Shown: positions 21,701-35,000 of the stretch, in pieces
Numbering within the stretch: the first letter of the stretch is position 1
How the letters are laid out: the number at the start of each line of letters is the position of its first letter
Source: Morella rubra
Taxonomy: Eukaryota; Streptophyta; Magnoliopsida; Fagales; Myricaceae
Length of the DNA stretch: 64,000 nucleotides
Reading direction: 5' to 3'
NCBI GenBank assembly: GCA_003952965.2
Contig: CM025853.1
Coordinates: 17,634,731-17,698,730 of the forward strand
Made by a program: the position numbers and the translations under genes
The notes under the pieces: generated by a model
What the model saw: only the letters and a program-made list of their open reading frames with translations
Told to the model about the DNA's origin: nothing
The model's database searches: none

Positions 21701-24700
21701 TATCCTTACATATATGCTGCCTCTCCCAACAATTGAACGTTGACCTAAAGAGAATACCATAATAAACACCCAGAACAGCAATGTACCTGAGACCCTATAT
21801 CATTTCGCGCTCCATTTCCTTAGGCTTCTCTGTGAGCCTCGTTCCTCGCTCATGCATATATGCCACATTGGCGATATACCTCTGATGAGGGGAGCCGTGC
21901 ACAATCATTGTTAGTGCATCGGCCCACTGTGTTTATCCAGTAGGTCCACGTGGGTCGAAGTTACTGGTCCCGAAGACAAGCGGTTATACACCCAATACAG
22001 AAGGATATCTAGACTCCACTACTCGCTCCAAATGATCCGAAAGGCTGTTTCTATCCAATGATGTTGAATCCAGACAATTAGACTCGAACCATACGTCGTT
22101 AGCCCCCTAGAACTCTGAACGAATGAACAACCCCACGTGTCCTCATATATAGCGTGAACTCGAAATGTCCCGTTCCTCAATATTGTAAATAGAGCTCTGA
22201 TAACTCCTCATGTCTCGTCATTCGTCAATTCTTAGCAATTAACTTCCAAACAGTTTTTATTTGTAATATCCTTTACTAATTCCCACAAATCATATCTACT
22301 CCGATACATACATACTATTCTACTTATTATCCCAGGACGCTGAAGGACAAACACACATAAGGAAGATAGCAAATTAAACCGTATGATGTTTTTTAACGAC
22401 ATTACTCATTCACCCATCACTTCTCTCCCTTCATTTCTCTAAATATTTTAATTGCGTAAAAAGATAGAAAAAGTACCAATCAAAACAACATTCGAACGAC
22501 ACAGAAAGAGATTAAAATATTAACAAACTATGGGCTACACTTTCTATCGTACTTTTAGTGTTTTTCTACCTGCCCCATTGTCCTTAAAACAGTTACAGCC
22601 TATTTATAGATCTACGCCATTGCAGACCATTCCCATGCCCTTATGAATCCCTTTCAAAAATCCAGTCTTAATATACTCTCTTACCTAACTATCCTTACTC
22701 TCTCTCGTGTTATTACCCATAGTGTTTATTATCTCAAATTCCTAAATATTATACTCATCATTCCAAAATAAATATTTAAAGAAACAATAGTAAACCACAA
22801 CGTTAGCGTAACAAGGCAAGGAGGAATAAACCAGAGAGTGAGGAAGTGGTAACAAAAGCGGTCGATGAACCAAATAAGCATTCTTTGAAGCAGCTAAAAT
22901 GCACTACACAACACACCTAGCTTATAGAACAAAACAAAAAAATTGAAAGAGAAATGACCCAATTCTAGAGAATATGAAAAAAAAAATAATAAAGAAGTAC
23001 GCCTGTTTTTTAAGAGTTTTTGGAGGTGATTCGGATTGAATTGCGGATGGAGTGCCTCGGGGCTCTATGTAATGGCACACTCCTAGGTCCCCTGTCTATC
23101 AAAACAAATATCGATGGCTGCACCAAAGCTGTAACCTCCATTTCCATCAGCAAGACATTCACGCGTGTTTGTTTTTTCTTCTAAATAGCGTGTGAGCAGT
23201 TCCTTTTACTCAGACTTAAGAATGAATAAAAATCATTGTGTATGCACTCCTGCTGAGTCAGAGACGAGATTAAGCGAAAACTTACTCGAGCCGAGAGACT
23301 CATGCGATACGAGCACCAACACTGTCGCTTCAATTGATCAGTTAGAGAACATTGTGTATTTTGCAGAACTTTTTAGAGAGCGCAATTGAGAAACACATAA
23401 GAGTCATGTTATTTAGAGAATTTTCTAGTATATATGTGCCAATATTTGCCATCTACTTCCGAACCGCCTGTCTTACTTTACTGCTCAGTCTCACTTGAGC
23501 GACAGGCTTAGCTATATTAGCCCATATAGGATGTTCGTTTGTAGCTTCAGATTGCGTAATCATGATATTAATACATGTGAATATGTGTATTGTTCATGTT
23601 TATTAATAAATATTTTCACTTTAAATTCATAATTACCTCTCCCACTCTCATGAAATTGCCCTCTCACATATTTTTTAGCGACCTACAACTTTTCAAATCC
23701 TAGACATCTCTACACAGCGTTGAATCTTTTATATATTATTTAGAGTAGAATTAAAATAACATCAATTAGTGTGTCTATCAAAAAAAAATATTCTGTCAAA
23801 ATAAGAACAATTAAATCGATATTGTATACTAAGAGATATATTTTCAGCGGATACTATAAATGCATTAATGTTATAACTAGAGCAACTAAATTTATTCTGA
23901 GACAGGAATCAGGACTATCTCTGATATTTCTTATACAATTTCTGAGATATCGTAAAAAGCAATCGCAGACGAATCCTGATCGTAATTGATTACTACAATA
24001 TGACGCCATTAACATGGTCTATGTCATTATTCTCTCCGTAAGAAAAAGGTTTACTTATATATATGAATTATCCTAGTGTGACTAAAAATTTAATTGTAAA
24101 AGTAGGTGAAATACTAAAAATCTGATAGATTTATCATGTACTCATCTACTAGTATTCGTTGATTATGTCATGGTTGAACCATCTCTAACTAATTAATCAA
24201 TAACCAGAAGTCTCAGGATGAGAACATTGGTCATTAAATAATTTTATGAATTTTTATATTATGATATAATATTAATTGATATACGCTTGATAAATTTTCT
24301 TGGTCAATATTTATGTGTTTTTTTAGATTTATTCATATTGATCAAACATGTCTTATCAAATAATTTAGTGAAAATTGAAAAAATTATCATGGATTCAGCT
24401 TGTTTCCTGGAAATTTTGTGTCTTTGCTTTTACATGTGATTAGTAGAATCTTAGATTAAGACAGAATTGTTTATTGATGGCTCTTGTATTTCCGGCGATA
24501 TAGTAAATCGTAACTATGACTCCATGAGAATCTTAAAGGACTTTCTTACTAGTGTATATGAGTCATATGAGTTTTCATATTTTGGTGACAACCAAAGACC
24601 ATAAAATGTTAGCCAATGTTGAGCCTAAACGCAATTAGATAAATATATCATCTATTAGACTTGATATCTTCAATTTGATAAATAATAGTGAATCCACCTG

Positions 24701-27700
24701 TGGCTCTTCTTGCATATTTGCACCTCTCAGCACCAAATGGTTGCAGGATTGCGCCACCCAGTTCACGACTATTTCCCAACTTCATCGCTTTTCCCGCCTT
24801 TGCAGATTCTTGACTTATCCACCGATGTGAGTTAGGTATTATTATTAATTAAGACTGGAGAAGATGCCAATTACATGCTCTGATATAGTAGTATGACGCC
24901 CTTGGAAATATGTGCCTGCGTATTATTGAATATCTGTAGATTGATATCCGACAATCAGCACAGAAAGGAAAGATTATGAGAGAAAGGTTTCCGCGCATTA
25001 TATGAGTCTTATTTCCTATATATTTTCTACTATTATGTTTGGGAGAATATCTATTATAAACTGTTACTACTCTTAAATCTTTGATGAGAATTGTGTCATA
25101 GATAAAGATCACAAAACAAGAATTAAAAGATGGAGAGAAATGAGCTAATAACTAATCGTCTCAGCATGGTCAACTGACTCGGAAATCTCAGAGAACAAGA
25201 GGAGAAGGAGAACGATGAAATCAATAGATGGTAATGACCTGTTAAGAGTGTCTCCTCGCTGTATCTCATATCTGCCGAGGTCCACAGACCCATACTTATT
25301 GTCGCTTCATTATATTTCAAACCTTCCTCATAATACCCTTTCACCACAAAAAACATATGAGGTATGTTACTATTTTCTAATTCATCCTCTCTATTTTCCT
25401 CTTATAGTGAATTAATAGTGCCGAGCTCCGACGCGTTAACCTTATAGATTTCATAGCGCCACTCTATTTCATGCTTCTCTGTGTTTTTTGTTCTTCTCTT
25501 CATTGCATATTTATACTGAGAAATAGCTCTCTTTTTATGTTTATGCAAAAGTGGTTCCCATCTTTATATCATGATCTCTATCTGCGCACAAAAAGCATTT
25601 GGCACTTCTATCATAGGACCCAGATCTCTCTAAAAGTCGCAGAGGACTATTTGTGCTCTTTGTTTTCTCCTATCTTCTGGCAGAATGGAACTCTCCTAAT
25701 GTTCCGGATCTATTAATTAGCCAGTTACACACAATTAAGTAACGCTAGTGCAAGATATAACATGACACTTCATATATTTCATCTCTATCTCTAGCAGAAT
25801 CATGTTATACGCTATCTTCATATACGCATCATATATTTATACGCGATTAATGATCAGAAATTTCCATTAGCTTTATTCCAGATAAATTTTGCATATCGCT
25901 TTACAGCCTAGTATTAATATATTTAAAACTATTTTTAATTTAACTCATTCTATTAATAATTCATGATGATTTCCCAATAGGCGCTACAGAGTTTGCTAAT
26001 ATAATCCATATATATGAGTCTCTTATCTGTGTATAAATTATCTCTCGTATTGAATCGTGCTTGTGCCACATGAGTCATACAATTATCATGGAAAACACGC
26101 GCAAAAGTGTTAGAAAATCTAGTATTATAGTCCCATAATTATAAGGTGCATCGCTAAAATTTGCATCCTTATGACACATTGTTCTCAACACTCTACCTTT
26201 TTCTATTTATGAAATGGAAATCACAACATAAATACCTCTAATCCTAATAGAAATTATTCCTTGAGGATTTTACTTTTCCATGTGCTTTTTTTCTTATTAT
26301 GTATTTCGTTATTTATCTTTCGATTTGGTAATGCCCTACGCTATGGACTTTCAAATCAGTAGTGACTGAAGCAAAGTATGTCTTTTAGTTCAAGGCTAAT
26401 TGTTAGCTCTATCATAACTCACCAAATGATTGCTTGTCTCACTCGGGTCACCGTCTCTCTTCAATTTTCCCGATTTCCTTCCCGTTCTTCTTGATTTATT
26501 TCATAGTGAAATCTTCCCCGATTGTCCACTCAGCAAAATATTTTCACTAACTATCCGTCTTGATCTTGTCAAATTCCCAGTGCTTCCTCGTGGTCTCGTC
26601 TCTCTGATCATTAGCAATATATCGTTCGTTGTCTTTTTACAGAATTTGTGGACTAGTCAGACATGTTCTTTCTTAGTATGTTAAGCCAATGTCCAAGAAC
26701 TGAGCGGATTACAGTTGAACAGATCGATGAGTATTGAACCCAGGAAATAATTGCACCTCAAAGAAAAAGTAACTCCGCTCGTCCGCTCATTTACATTGTA
26801 ATGAATTACCATAACTCGTCAACGGGGCCTTTGCCATACACTGTAGTGTATGCTTTATCTGCGCTCGCAATATCATGTAACAACATGTTAACCAAATACT
26901 CACACCCTCTTCCTGTTTGGCCCTCGTAACCAACTCCCATGCCATAGTGGGATCGCTCCCAGGAATGTCTTCTTTTTGGGAAATCTTAGATAATCTCAAA
27001 CTACGTCCCGGAGACAATAGGAGTAATCTTCCTGGACTACACACTCATTTACATGGCAGGACTTTGCCTGAATTTCGATAGACAGTCGTTGCCTGAACCC
27101 TATACCCTTTGGTTCAGGTATATGATCCTACAGTATGAGGCTTAGTGCAACTCGTATACTCCAATCCCCGTCTCCTTCCTACTATTCTTTGCAGCGCGCC
27201 GTTTTTTTTTAATAATAGTAATAATATTAAGCCAGGTTTGTGTATACATTCTAATTAAGTGAATTATATCTATTCATTCTTGTCATTATAGTAAACTACT
27301 GCAAGCATAGTGACAATAATATGGAAAATGGTTAATCAGGCTCGCCTTGTTATGAGCGCGCTTGTAGAATTATTGCTCACCTTCGAGCTGAGAGACTAAG
27401 AGCAAAATGACGAACCGGAATCTATCTTGACGTTCCTTTATTAGCCACAATCTAACAAGATGAATCTTTTTTTAAAGTTTTGAGGACGAGTAGAGAAGAG
27501 AAGAAAGGTTTTGAGAGAACTCCCAAAAAAAATTTAAAATTATTAGCCAACTATAGTCGCAAACTTAGTATCCAAACGAAGTTCTTTCCCTGCTCTCTGC
27601 AAACCACTCCCCTCCGCCTTAATTCCGGGCATTCCAGTAACGGTAACAAACCTATCTCCATAAACCCAAGAACAAATGATAAGCCCTTAATCATCAATTC

Positions 27701-28990
27701 CAGCAAAAGCTATGTATCCATTCTAAGCTATCTCGTCCAATCTAATGCTCTATTCCTTAAAATCCTTCACACGCGATATCGTGCTTTTTGACCGTCTTGC
27801 AAAGACAAGTAGCAAGGATAACAGTCGCGCTGTCCTCTCTCTTTCGCTCTTGTTTCCTTCTACACAAAAATAAACAGTAAGACTTTATACTCCGAAAATA
27901 TACCCGCCTTCATCATGTACCAGACTCTAGAGAACATCCTAATAAAAATGTCCTACCTTCGCATCATTGTCATGATTTGTCCTGTTCTCTATTTATATTG
28001 CGGCTAACAATCCTTCTACTTCCTAGATGAAAGAAGATGCACAATGTCAATAGACTGACATCTGAATAATCGTTGTGAGCTCGTTTCTCGCGTACTATAT
28101 CTCTGTTTCATATATCTTGAAGGGATGGTTAACCTGAATTGAGAGTGTCTCCATAATTGATGATGCCGTGTACCGTTCTGTTGGTCTCCTATACCATATA
28201 ATAAAGCTTGTGTAGAGGATCACTCCTTGTATGTTGATCCGTAATACAGCTTTTTCTCTCCCCCAAAAGTTGCTCAGATCTTGAGTCGTATTCAGTTTTA
28301 GAGTTCCACCCGGAAGCCGTCGACCGCTCTGTTATCGTATAATCTCGTATTTCCCAAATATCAGACAGCCAATAAATTCGATTGAGAATGAGGCCGTCTC
28401 ACATACCTCAGCGCACTAGCAAAAGTTCCTAACGAGTCGTTTACCAATATGTCAAGACGATGTGTAACAGCATCTTCGTACGCGTCCTTGCCGAAATAAA
28501 TCAATCGCTCATTCCAAACATGAGCGGTAATTTGACCATTCTCTGATGTTATTTTAGTGACCATGGTCCGATTTCCAGGACTGTCTCTTATCTGTCACGC
28601 CTTCTTTCGCCTCTTCACTGAACTTATGCCTAGAGATTATATATTGATAAATGGAGCAGTGGTTATGACATTTAGTGCTTCCTAGGCCTTTTTTAATGAT
28701 AGTGCGGTATGATTGAGGCCATTTAGAAGATGGACGAATTCTGAAAACAAGACCCAACTAACGGGAGTTTTATGCATGGGAGTGCTGTTACCCTTAGTGT
28801 CGCATACGCAGAAACACATTCAATTAATGTTGGTATTCGCAACATATTTTCATCGATGTCGTGAGTTTGAACTTCACGTTCCTTCATCCGGTCATCTAAT
28901 ATTTGATACTCGACTGATTTTTTTTCGCATCGGACTATTGTTTGATATTCTCTTTGTCTTTTATTAGCTCCATGTTTTCTATATGTGATT
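18770..28990. other. Anomalous 10.2 kb block with no recognisable content
   Basis: No exon, transposon end, terminal repeat, tandem array, tRNA or long frame found; the longest open frame is 103 codons (27480-27791) and resembles nothing I know. CpG is not depleted: my hand count gives 12 in 20461-20700 and 8 in 25201-25440, against 3 in 17461-17700 and 3 in 29101-29340. Strand composition drifts: A/C-rich at about 19.4-23.0 kb, AT-rich at 23.5-24.6 kb, T-rich at 25.4-26.7 kb. Borders are my estimates (uncertain by about 100 bases); natural-looking intron text lies on both sides. Both flanking genes lose terminal exons here. It may be an unrelated insertion, a misassembly or artificial filler. 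Confidence 0.65.
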
Positions 28991-29069
28991 CGCTATGTTA
29001 TAAGGAAATTAAATGTTTTGCTATAAATATTGAATGATGGTGTTTTTATTTTTTTAACTTTTGTAATAG

Positions 29070-32000
29070 TGATGATTCTGATGATGAGTTGGCTCTTGGA
29101 TTGCAATCCTGCTTGATGGATGAAGTGGGATTAGTGGAAGGTGCTTTGTGTGAGCTAACCCATGAACATCAACTCGAGGTCAAGGTATGTAGCTCTGTAG
29201 ATCTTCATTTTAGCTTTTCCAATTGTTATAGCCTTGAAGTATTCTCGCATTAGTATATTGGGAAATAGACAGTGGACATTTATCTAGATAAATAATTTTA
29301 ATAAAATGATCCTTCGATCTCTACATAAATAGAGTTACTTGTAAAATCTACTACTGCTACTGCACCTGCTGGTCATAATAATACTACCACTCACAGCTGC
29401 GAGGGATGTGGTTTTTTGCTTTTATTAAGGTGTTCTTTTTGTTATAGAATTCTCTGTTAAACCTGGTGTAGAGAAATGTATAGGTTTATCTTATGTTCTT
29501 TATTTTTCTTTTTGACTTTTGAAATTGTTACAGATAGAGAGAAATCCATGCTTTGATTTCTGTCTCTTTGTATTAATCTTTTCTGCTTTGTGCATAAAAG
29601 TAGTATCTGGATTGACTGACAGGAGCAGATCAGGAGCAAACTTTCTGCATTAGAGAAAGCTTTGATGGGTGAAATTGAAAAGTCTGCTTCTGCACTCACT
29701 CGAGTTGAGAAATATAGAGAAGCAAGATGGGAAATGAATAGGAAATTTGATACTCAATACCAACGCAAGATGTAAGATTATTTGCTATTTCTTACTATGG
29801 TGTTCTTTCTTCTAAGAGATAGCTGAATTTTCAGGATATCGTAGTTTTTGTAATAATTTGAACGCTAGATCCCTATTGTTACTTTGTAGACCCATTTAAT
29901 GAAAGCTGGGCTAATCTAATCTTTTACTCGCTGACGTTTCTTTGGGTTGTAAATGTGGGTCAAATCCATTGATTTTTTCGTCTAATCATTGTAGCGCAGA
30001 AGCACTTGATAATCATTTGACTGCTGTCCAACGGGACCATGAACTGAGATCACAAATAGAAGAAAGGAAAATAAGAAGTGATGCAGCTTTTGAAGAGGCC
30101 AAAAGAAAGGAAAAGGCTCTCCAAGAAGAAAAAATACGCCAAGAAAAAGCTAAAGCAGAATTTGAGGTTTGTCAACTTGTCCTTTGAATTTTTTTAATGT
30201 TGTTCTGGTACATTTTTTGAGAATAATAGTTGTAAAGTGTAAACCTTCTTTTTTCAAGTTACTCTATTACATATATTTTCATATGCATGGCAGAGTTATC
30301 GTATCAGTTGTGGGATTATTATGAGCTAAGTGGAACTCCATGGCCTTTCAAAGCCCTCTTTTTTTTTCTGTCTTTTCCGGTTTGTTTTGGGTTTTTTTTT
30401 TTTTTTTGGGGGGGGGGGGGGGGAGTTACTTCCATTATTGCACTTATGCTAGCAATAGCCCTCTTTACTTATATTTCCAAACCATCAGGCCTAAGGTACA
30501 TCCCCTTCTAGTTTTTTGTTTTCATGGCAACATTGTTTCATAGTCCTATATTTCTGCCAAACAGAATCCCTCTCGCTTTTGCTTGTGTGTCCCTTAATAG
30601 GTATCCATTACTTCATCAGATGCCTTCAACTGGTTTTATGGAAATTTTAGGAATGTTGTAAAAATTGAGGTGGATTAGAGTTTTATTGGATTTTGAGAAA
30701 GTAGTGAAAAAGTAGAATTTTAGGGAGTTGGTGAAAAAGTGGAGAGAGAGAGAGAGAGAGATGATTTGAGTGAATTTTTTTATATTTATTGTAATGGAAA
30801 AATATGATTTGAGGGGGGAGAGAGATTATTTTATAGTTATTTTTTATTACTTTTTTTACCAAAATTTTGAGTAAGTTATGTTTGCAAACCAAAATTTTGG
30901 TTTGCAAACATGACCTAAATGTGCTTCTGATTTGCATGCTAGCATTTTTAGAATTCATAAAAGTATTGTTGGCTTGCAGGCCAGACTTAGAGCTGAGGAA
31001 GCAAAAAGAGCTGCTTTGGAAGTTGAGAGAAGAGAGGCAAAAGAAGCTGCAGAAAGGGTAGCTATCGAAACCTCAACAAGAGTTGCTGCTGGAGTGGCAA
31101 AAGAAGCAGCTGTCAGACGCCAAATGGATGCCATTTCAGTAACTTCAAATGAAACTAAAGGATTTCCATCTGATGCGAAAAAACATCCACAATCAGAGAG
31201 TATTCTTCTTCTTCTTCTTCTTCTTCTTCTTTTGTCCCTTTACTGCATTCGATAGATTGACATGGCAGGCTTCATGCTTGTTGCTTATTGAGTTTTTTCA
31301 TTCACGATTGTTGCTCTCATGTGAGGTCTGATGTCAACTGTAACCTCTCACCCTGCTTTAATGAGAGCAATCTTTCCAGTCGGAGTTTCCCCAGTGAGCT
31401 TCAAAGGTATTTATCTGCAATGTGATGGCAGGTAATGTTCTCAGGGCTGCAGAAAGTGCTCTAAGTTTAGAGCAGGGAAGACTACAGAAGTTTAAGGAGA
31501 TAGAGGAAATAAACCAGGCATTGAGGTTGTCTAACAATAAGGTATTGGTAGCTCTAGAGATTAAGTTTTGAGGTTTTGGAATATCTATTTCATTTATATA
31601 GCTATGCTGGAAAAAGGGATAATGTTATTAGTCACTCCTGGATACTGTCGTCTGTAGATTAGACTTTCCATTATGTGTGCATTATTTGTTAGATCTATGC
31701 ATGTGATATAGTGGATCTAACGCCCGCTTGTTTGCTTTTCAATTTGCTAACTTGCTTCCTTCATATCATTGGGTGGCATGATCTCATGTTTTGTTAGGAT
31801 TTCAGCAGCTATGAACGACATATTGCTAGGTTGATAAGACAAATAAGCGGGACAAAAGACATTGTCAGGTGAGGTGAATTTCAGTTTTGTTGTCATCTAC
31901 CCAAAGCTTCCATGGTCATAGACTCTTATGGTTGCCTATATGACCCATAGTAGTGTACCTTAAATTGTTGTTATTGGTGTTATTTATAATATGTAAGTTA

Positions 32001-35000
32001 CATGCCTATCTAGTGGGTCTAGAATGTCCCATGTCACCTGTCACCCATTTTTAGGGAGAGGAAGTGCCATTTCAGCTAGAATCCTTGGTTTCTATAACTA
32101 TACTGTTATCATAATGAGTATGCCAATGGCATCAATATTTCTGCCCTTCACATCAATTAAGCACAACTTCTCTTGTGAACTGCCTGACAGTGATATGAAA
32201 CGTTTCATTTTTGCTTACCTTGGAGTGGACTTTTGACTAGCAATGTGAGCCAGACTGCCCAGTTGGACCAGTAAATTAAGTGCCAGCCCCATGGGCATTT
32301 TGGCTTTTTTTTTTTTTTTTTACTATGCCATTGAAGGCACTGAACTAATAAAGTGACTTCACTTCTGATCAAAATGGGTTGCTTCATAATTACCACTCAT
32401 TCATGAAGGCGTACTTGCCGCTTCAGCCTCTAAAAGGCATTTTTTCTTTTTCGAGAGGACTTTTGACTGGTTGCGTGATGTATGTATGAACTAACTGCTA
32501 AAATGGATACCTGATAGCCCTGTAGTTGGATATGGTTATCCAATCTATCAGCTTAAGCTTGTGGAGCTGTGTACAAGATGCCTTTCCTTCTATGGCTGAG
32601 CAAAGCTCATTGTTAAAGAACTCAAATTCTGGTTTCTTTCACGGTCTTCATTTTGACTGGAATTCTTTCCAATACTGTAATTAATATTTTAGGTTTTTTC
32701 GTTTTTTACAAATTTAAAATGTGCAGGGAAAAGTCACATGAAATTGTTAAGATTTTCAATGATCCGCTTTGCCCTCAATCCATCAGTATTGCAGCATTTG
32801 TGAAGAAGGTAATTCAAGTATTCACGGAGATGCACTTTTTTTTTCTTTACCTTGATTCATTTTTTTGGGTTGGTTCATTCTGAGGATGGAGAGGAAAGAT
32901 GGAAAATTCTGGATCATGCTTATTGAACACTCTTCTAGTTGAAGAATATATAATTTAAATTAGAGCATAGAACGGCATTGAAGGACCGCATATAGAGTTA
33001 GGTTTTTTTGGTATGTAAGCATACATTCATATTAAATAAATGGTGAATGTATAACTTTGAGATTAGGTTCACCAATTGAAGCGTAAGAGTCAGACGGAGA
33101 ATCAAAACCAACATGCTTTAGTTTACTAATAAAAGAAAATAATAGGTTGTATGGTCTACACCAAACTGCAATAGCTACTGCCCCATATGTTAAAAAACAC
33201 AGCCGAAACAATATGACATTCTCCGATAATAGAATTTCATTATTCACTTCCTCGTATTCTAAGAATTCAGTTCAAGGCAATCTTGAGAAGCTCTTCAGCT
33301 CCTAATTTTTGAGTTCGAACATAAATTTTGCTTTTGAAGGATATTACGGGTAAAAAGTTTTTTTATTTTTTAATGATATTGTAAGCAGTAAACTTGAAGG
33401 TAAGGCATTATTTCCAATTTTTTACAGGTTGTCACCCGTTGCGAAAGTCCTGATAATGATGCTTTTGCATGTGGCCATGTCCTAGTCCTTGTTATTTCAC
33501 AGGTAAACATTTCTAATTCATTGGTATGTGTTGGGTGCTTCTGTGTTTTATTTTCTTCTACACGTTAGGATGCAACTCTAGGTTCAAGCAATCAAAGTGT
33601 CATTGTGGAACTTCTAAATATTGCGACATAAGAACTACATTGACTTGTTTTGTAGAGACAAAAGTCCTGCTTCTCAAGACGAGTTCATGTTAGGTTCGTG
33701 CGGATAGTTGTGGGTAATTGGTCATGGTCAGGGTATGTTGTTGACATTTCCGGGATATCTTAGTGAAACAACGTTTAGAGGTGTTTCATGGAAGGTGTCA
33801 AGGTTTCAAAGTTCATGAATTTGATCCAAATAAATGATAATAGTCATCAGGATCTAGCTCTTCTTGATGAAGGTAGAGAGCTATCTCTATATAATTGCTC
33901 CATTGCTTGGGTTAAGCCCTCAATTTGAAGGTCTTGACCAGGTCATGAGTCAGTTTGGTGGAGCTAACCAGAGCTGCAGTTATTGGACATATCATATTTA
34001 TTTGCTTACATTCTGATCATTTTGTGAATCAGGTTCCACTTGCTATGGATCTCCTTTTAGCTGAGTTCCACAGAGCCTGCATTTACACGGTTCCAAAACA
34101 CATAGTGTACTCAGAGGTGATGTTTATATATTTGGAGAATCCATTCGTTAATATTGTGTGTGACTTTGACCATGTTTTAAGGACCATTTGTCATTTCATG
34201 TTAAAAGTGGATTCAAGATATATTAGATCTAGTGTAAATTACTGACAAAAAATGCACACTGAGACAAAAGAAAAGATATGCGTCATAATTGATCCCTTTT
34301 TGCATTTGTGATTGATCTATGAATGGTAGGTGTTGAGTGCAGAAGGGAAGCAAACGGATGGGGATATTTGGGGACCAAGTTCCTTTACTTTATAAAACAA
34401 AAAAGAGGACCAAAATATGAGTTTTTTCCCGATTTATGTTTGTTAAATCCTTGTACACGTATATTGTGGATGTAGCATGTTCGGACACATACTGGTCTCA
34501 CAGAAGCCAATATATGACAACAACATAAATCAATAATTAAAATAAAATAGGAAATATTATGTTCCTAACATGCTTTTCGTGTGTGGTTATACATTCTGAT
34601 CTTTCAAAACTATCATGTGGCCTGACATACCATGTCAGCTTTTATAAGGCCACGTAGAAAAGAAAAGAAAAACTGTCACATCAACAATTGTCTATCACGT
34701 AGTGACATGAAGGTTGGTGAAGAGTACCATTGATGGATATTTCCATACTTTTAAGGATTAAATTGAAGCAATTCGAATACAGAAATTACATAATATATGT
34801 TCCAACATGTTCCAACCTTTAATTTATTTTAAGGGACCAGTATCTGCTAGACATTAAGGGTCTGTTTGTTTGTAAAATTTTGGGGAGGTTAAAATTTTAG
34901 GGTATTGGATTTGGTGAAAAAGTGATGAAAGAGATGATTTTTAATATTTATTATAGTGAAAAGTAATGATTTGATGGGGGGAGAGATTATATTGTAATTT

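Noticed and set aside
27480-27791. 103-codon open frame inside the anomalous block
   Set aside because: Length is what chance gives in 10 kb at this composition; no domain, no splice context and no similarity I recognise.
31149-31331. Open frame with a long Phe run
   Set aside because: It is a TTC microsatellite in a GLE1 intron read in a shifted frame.
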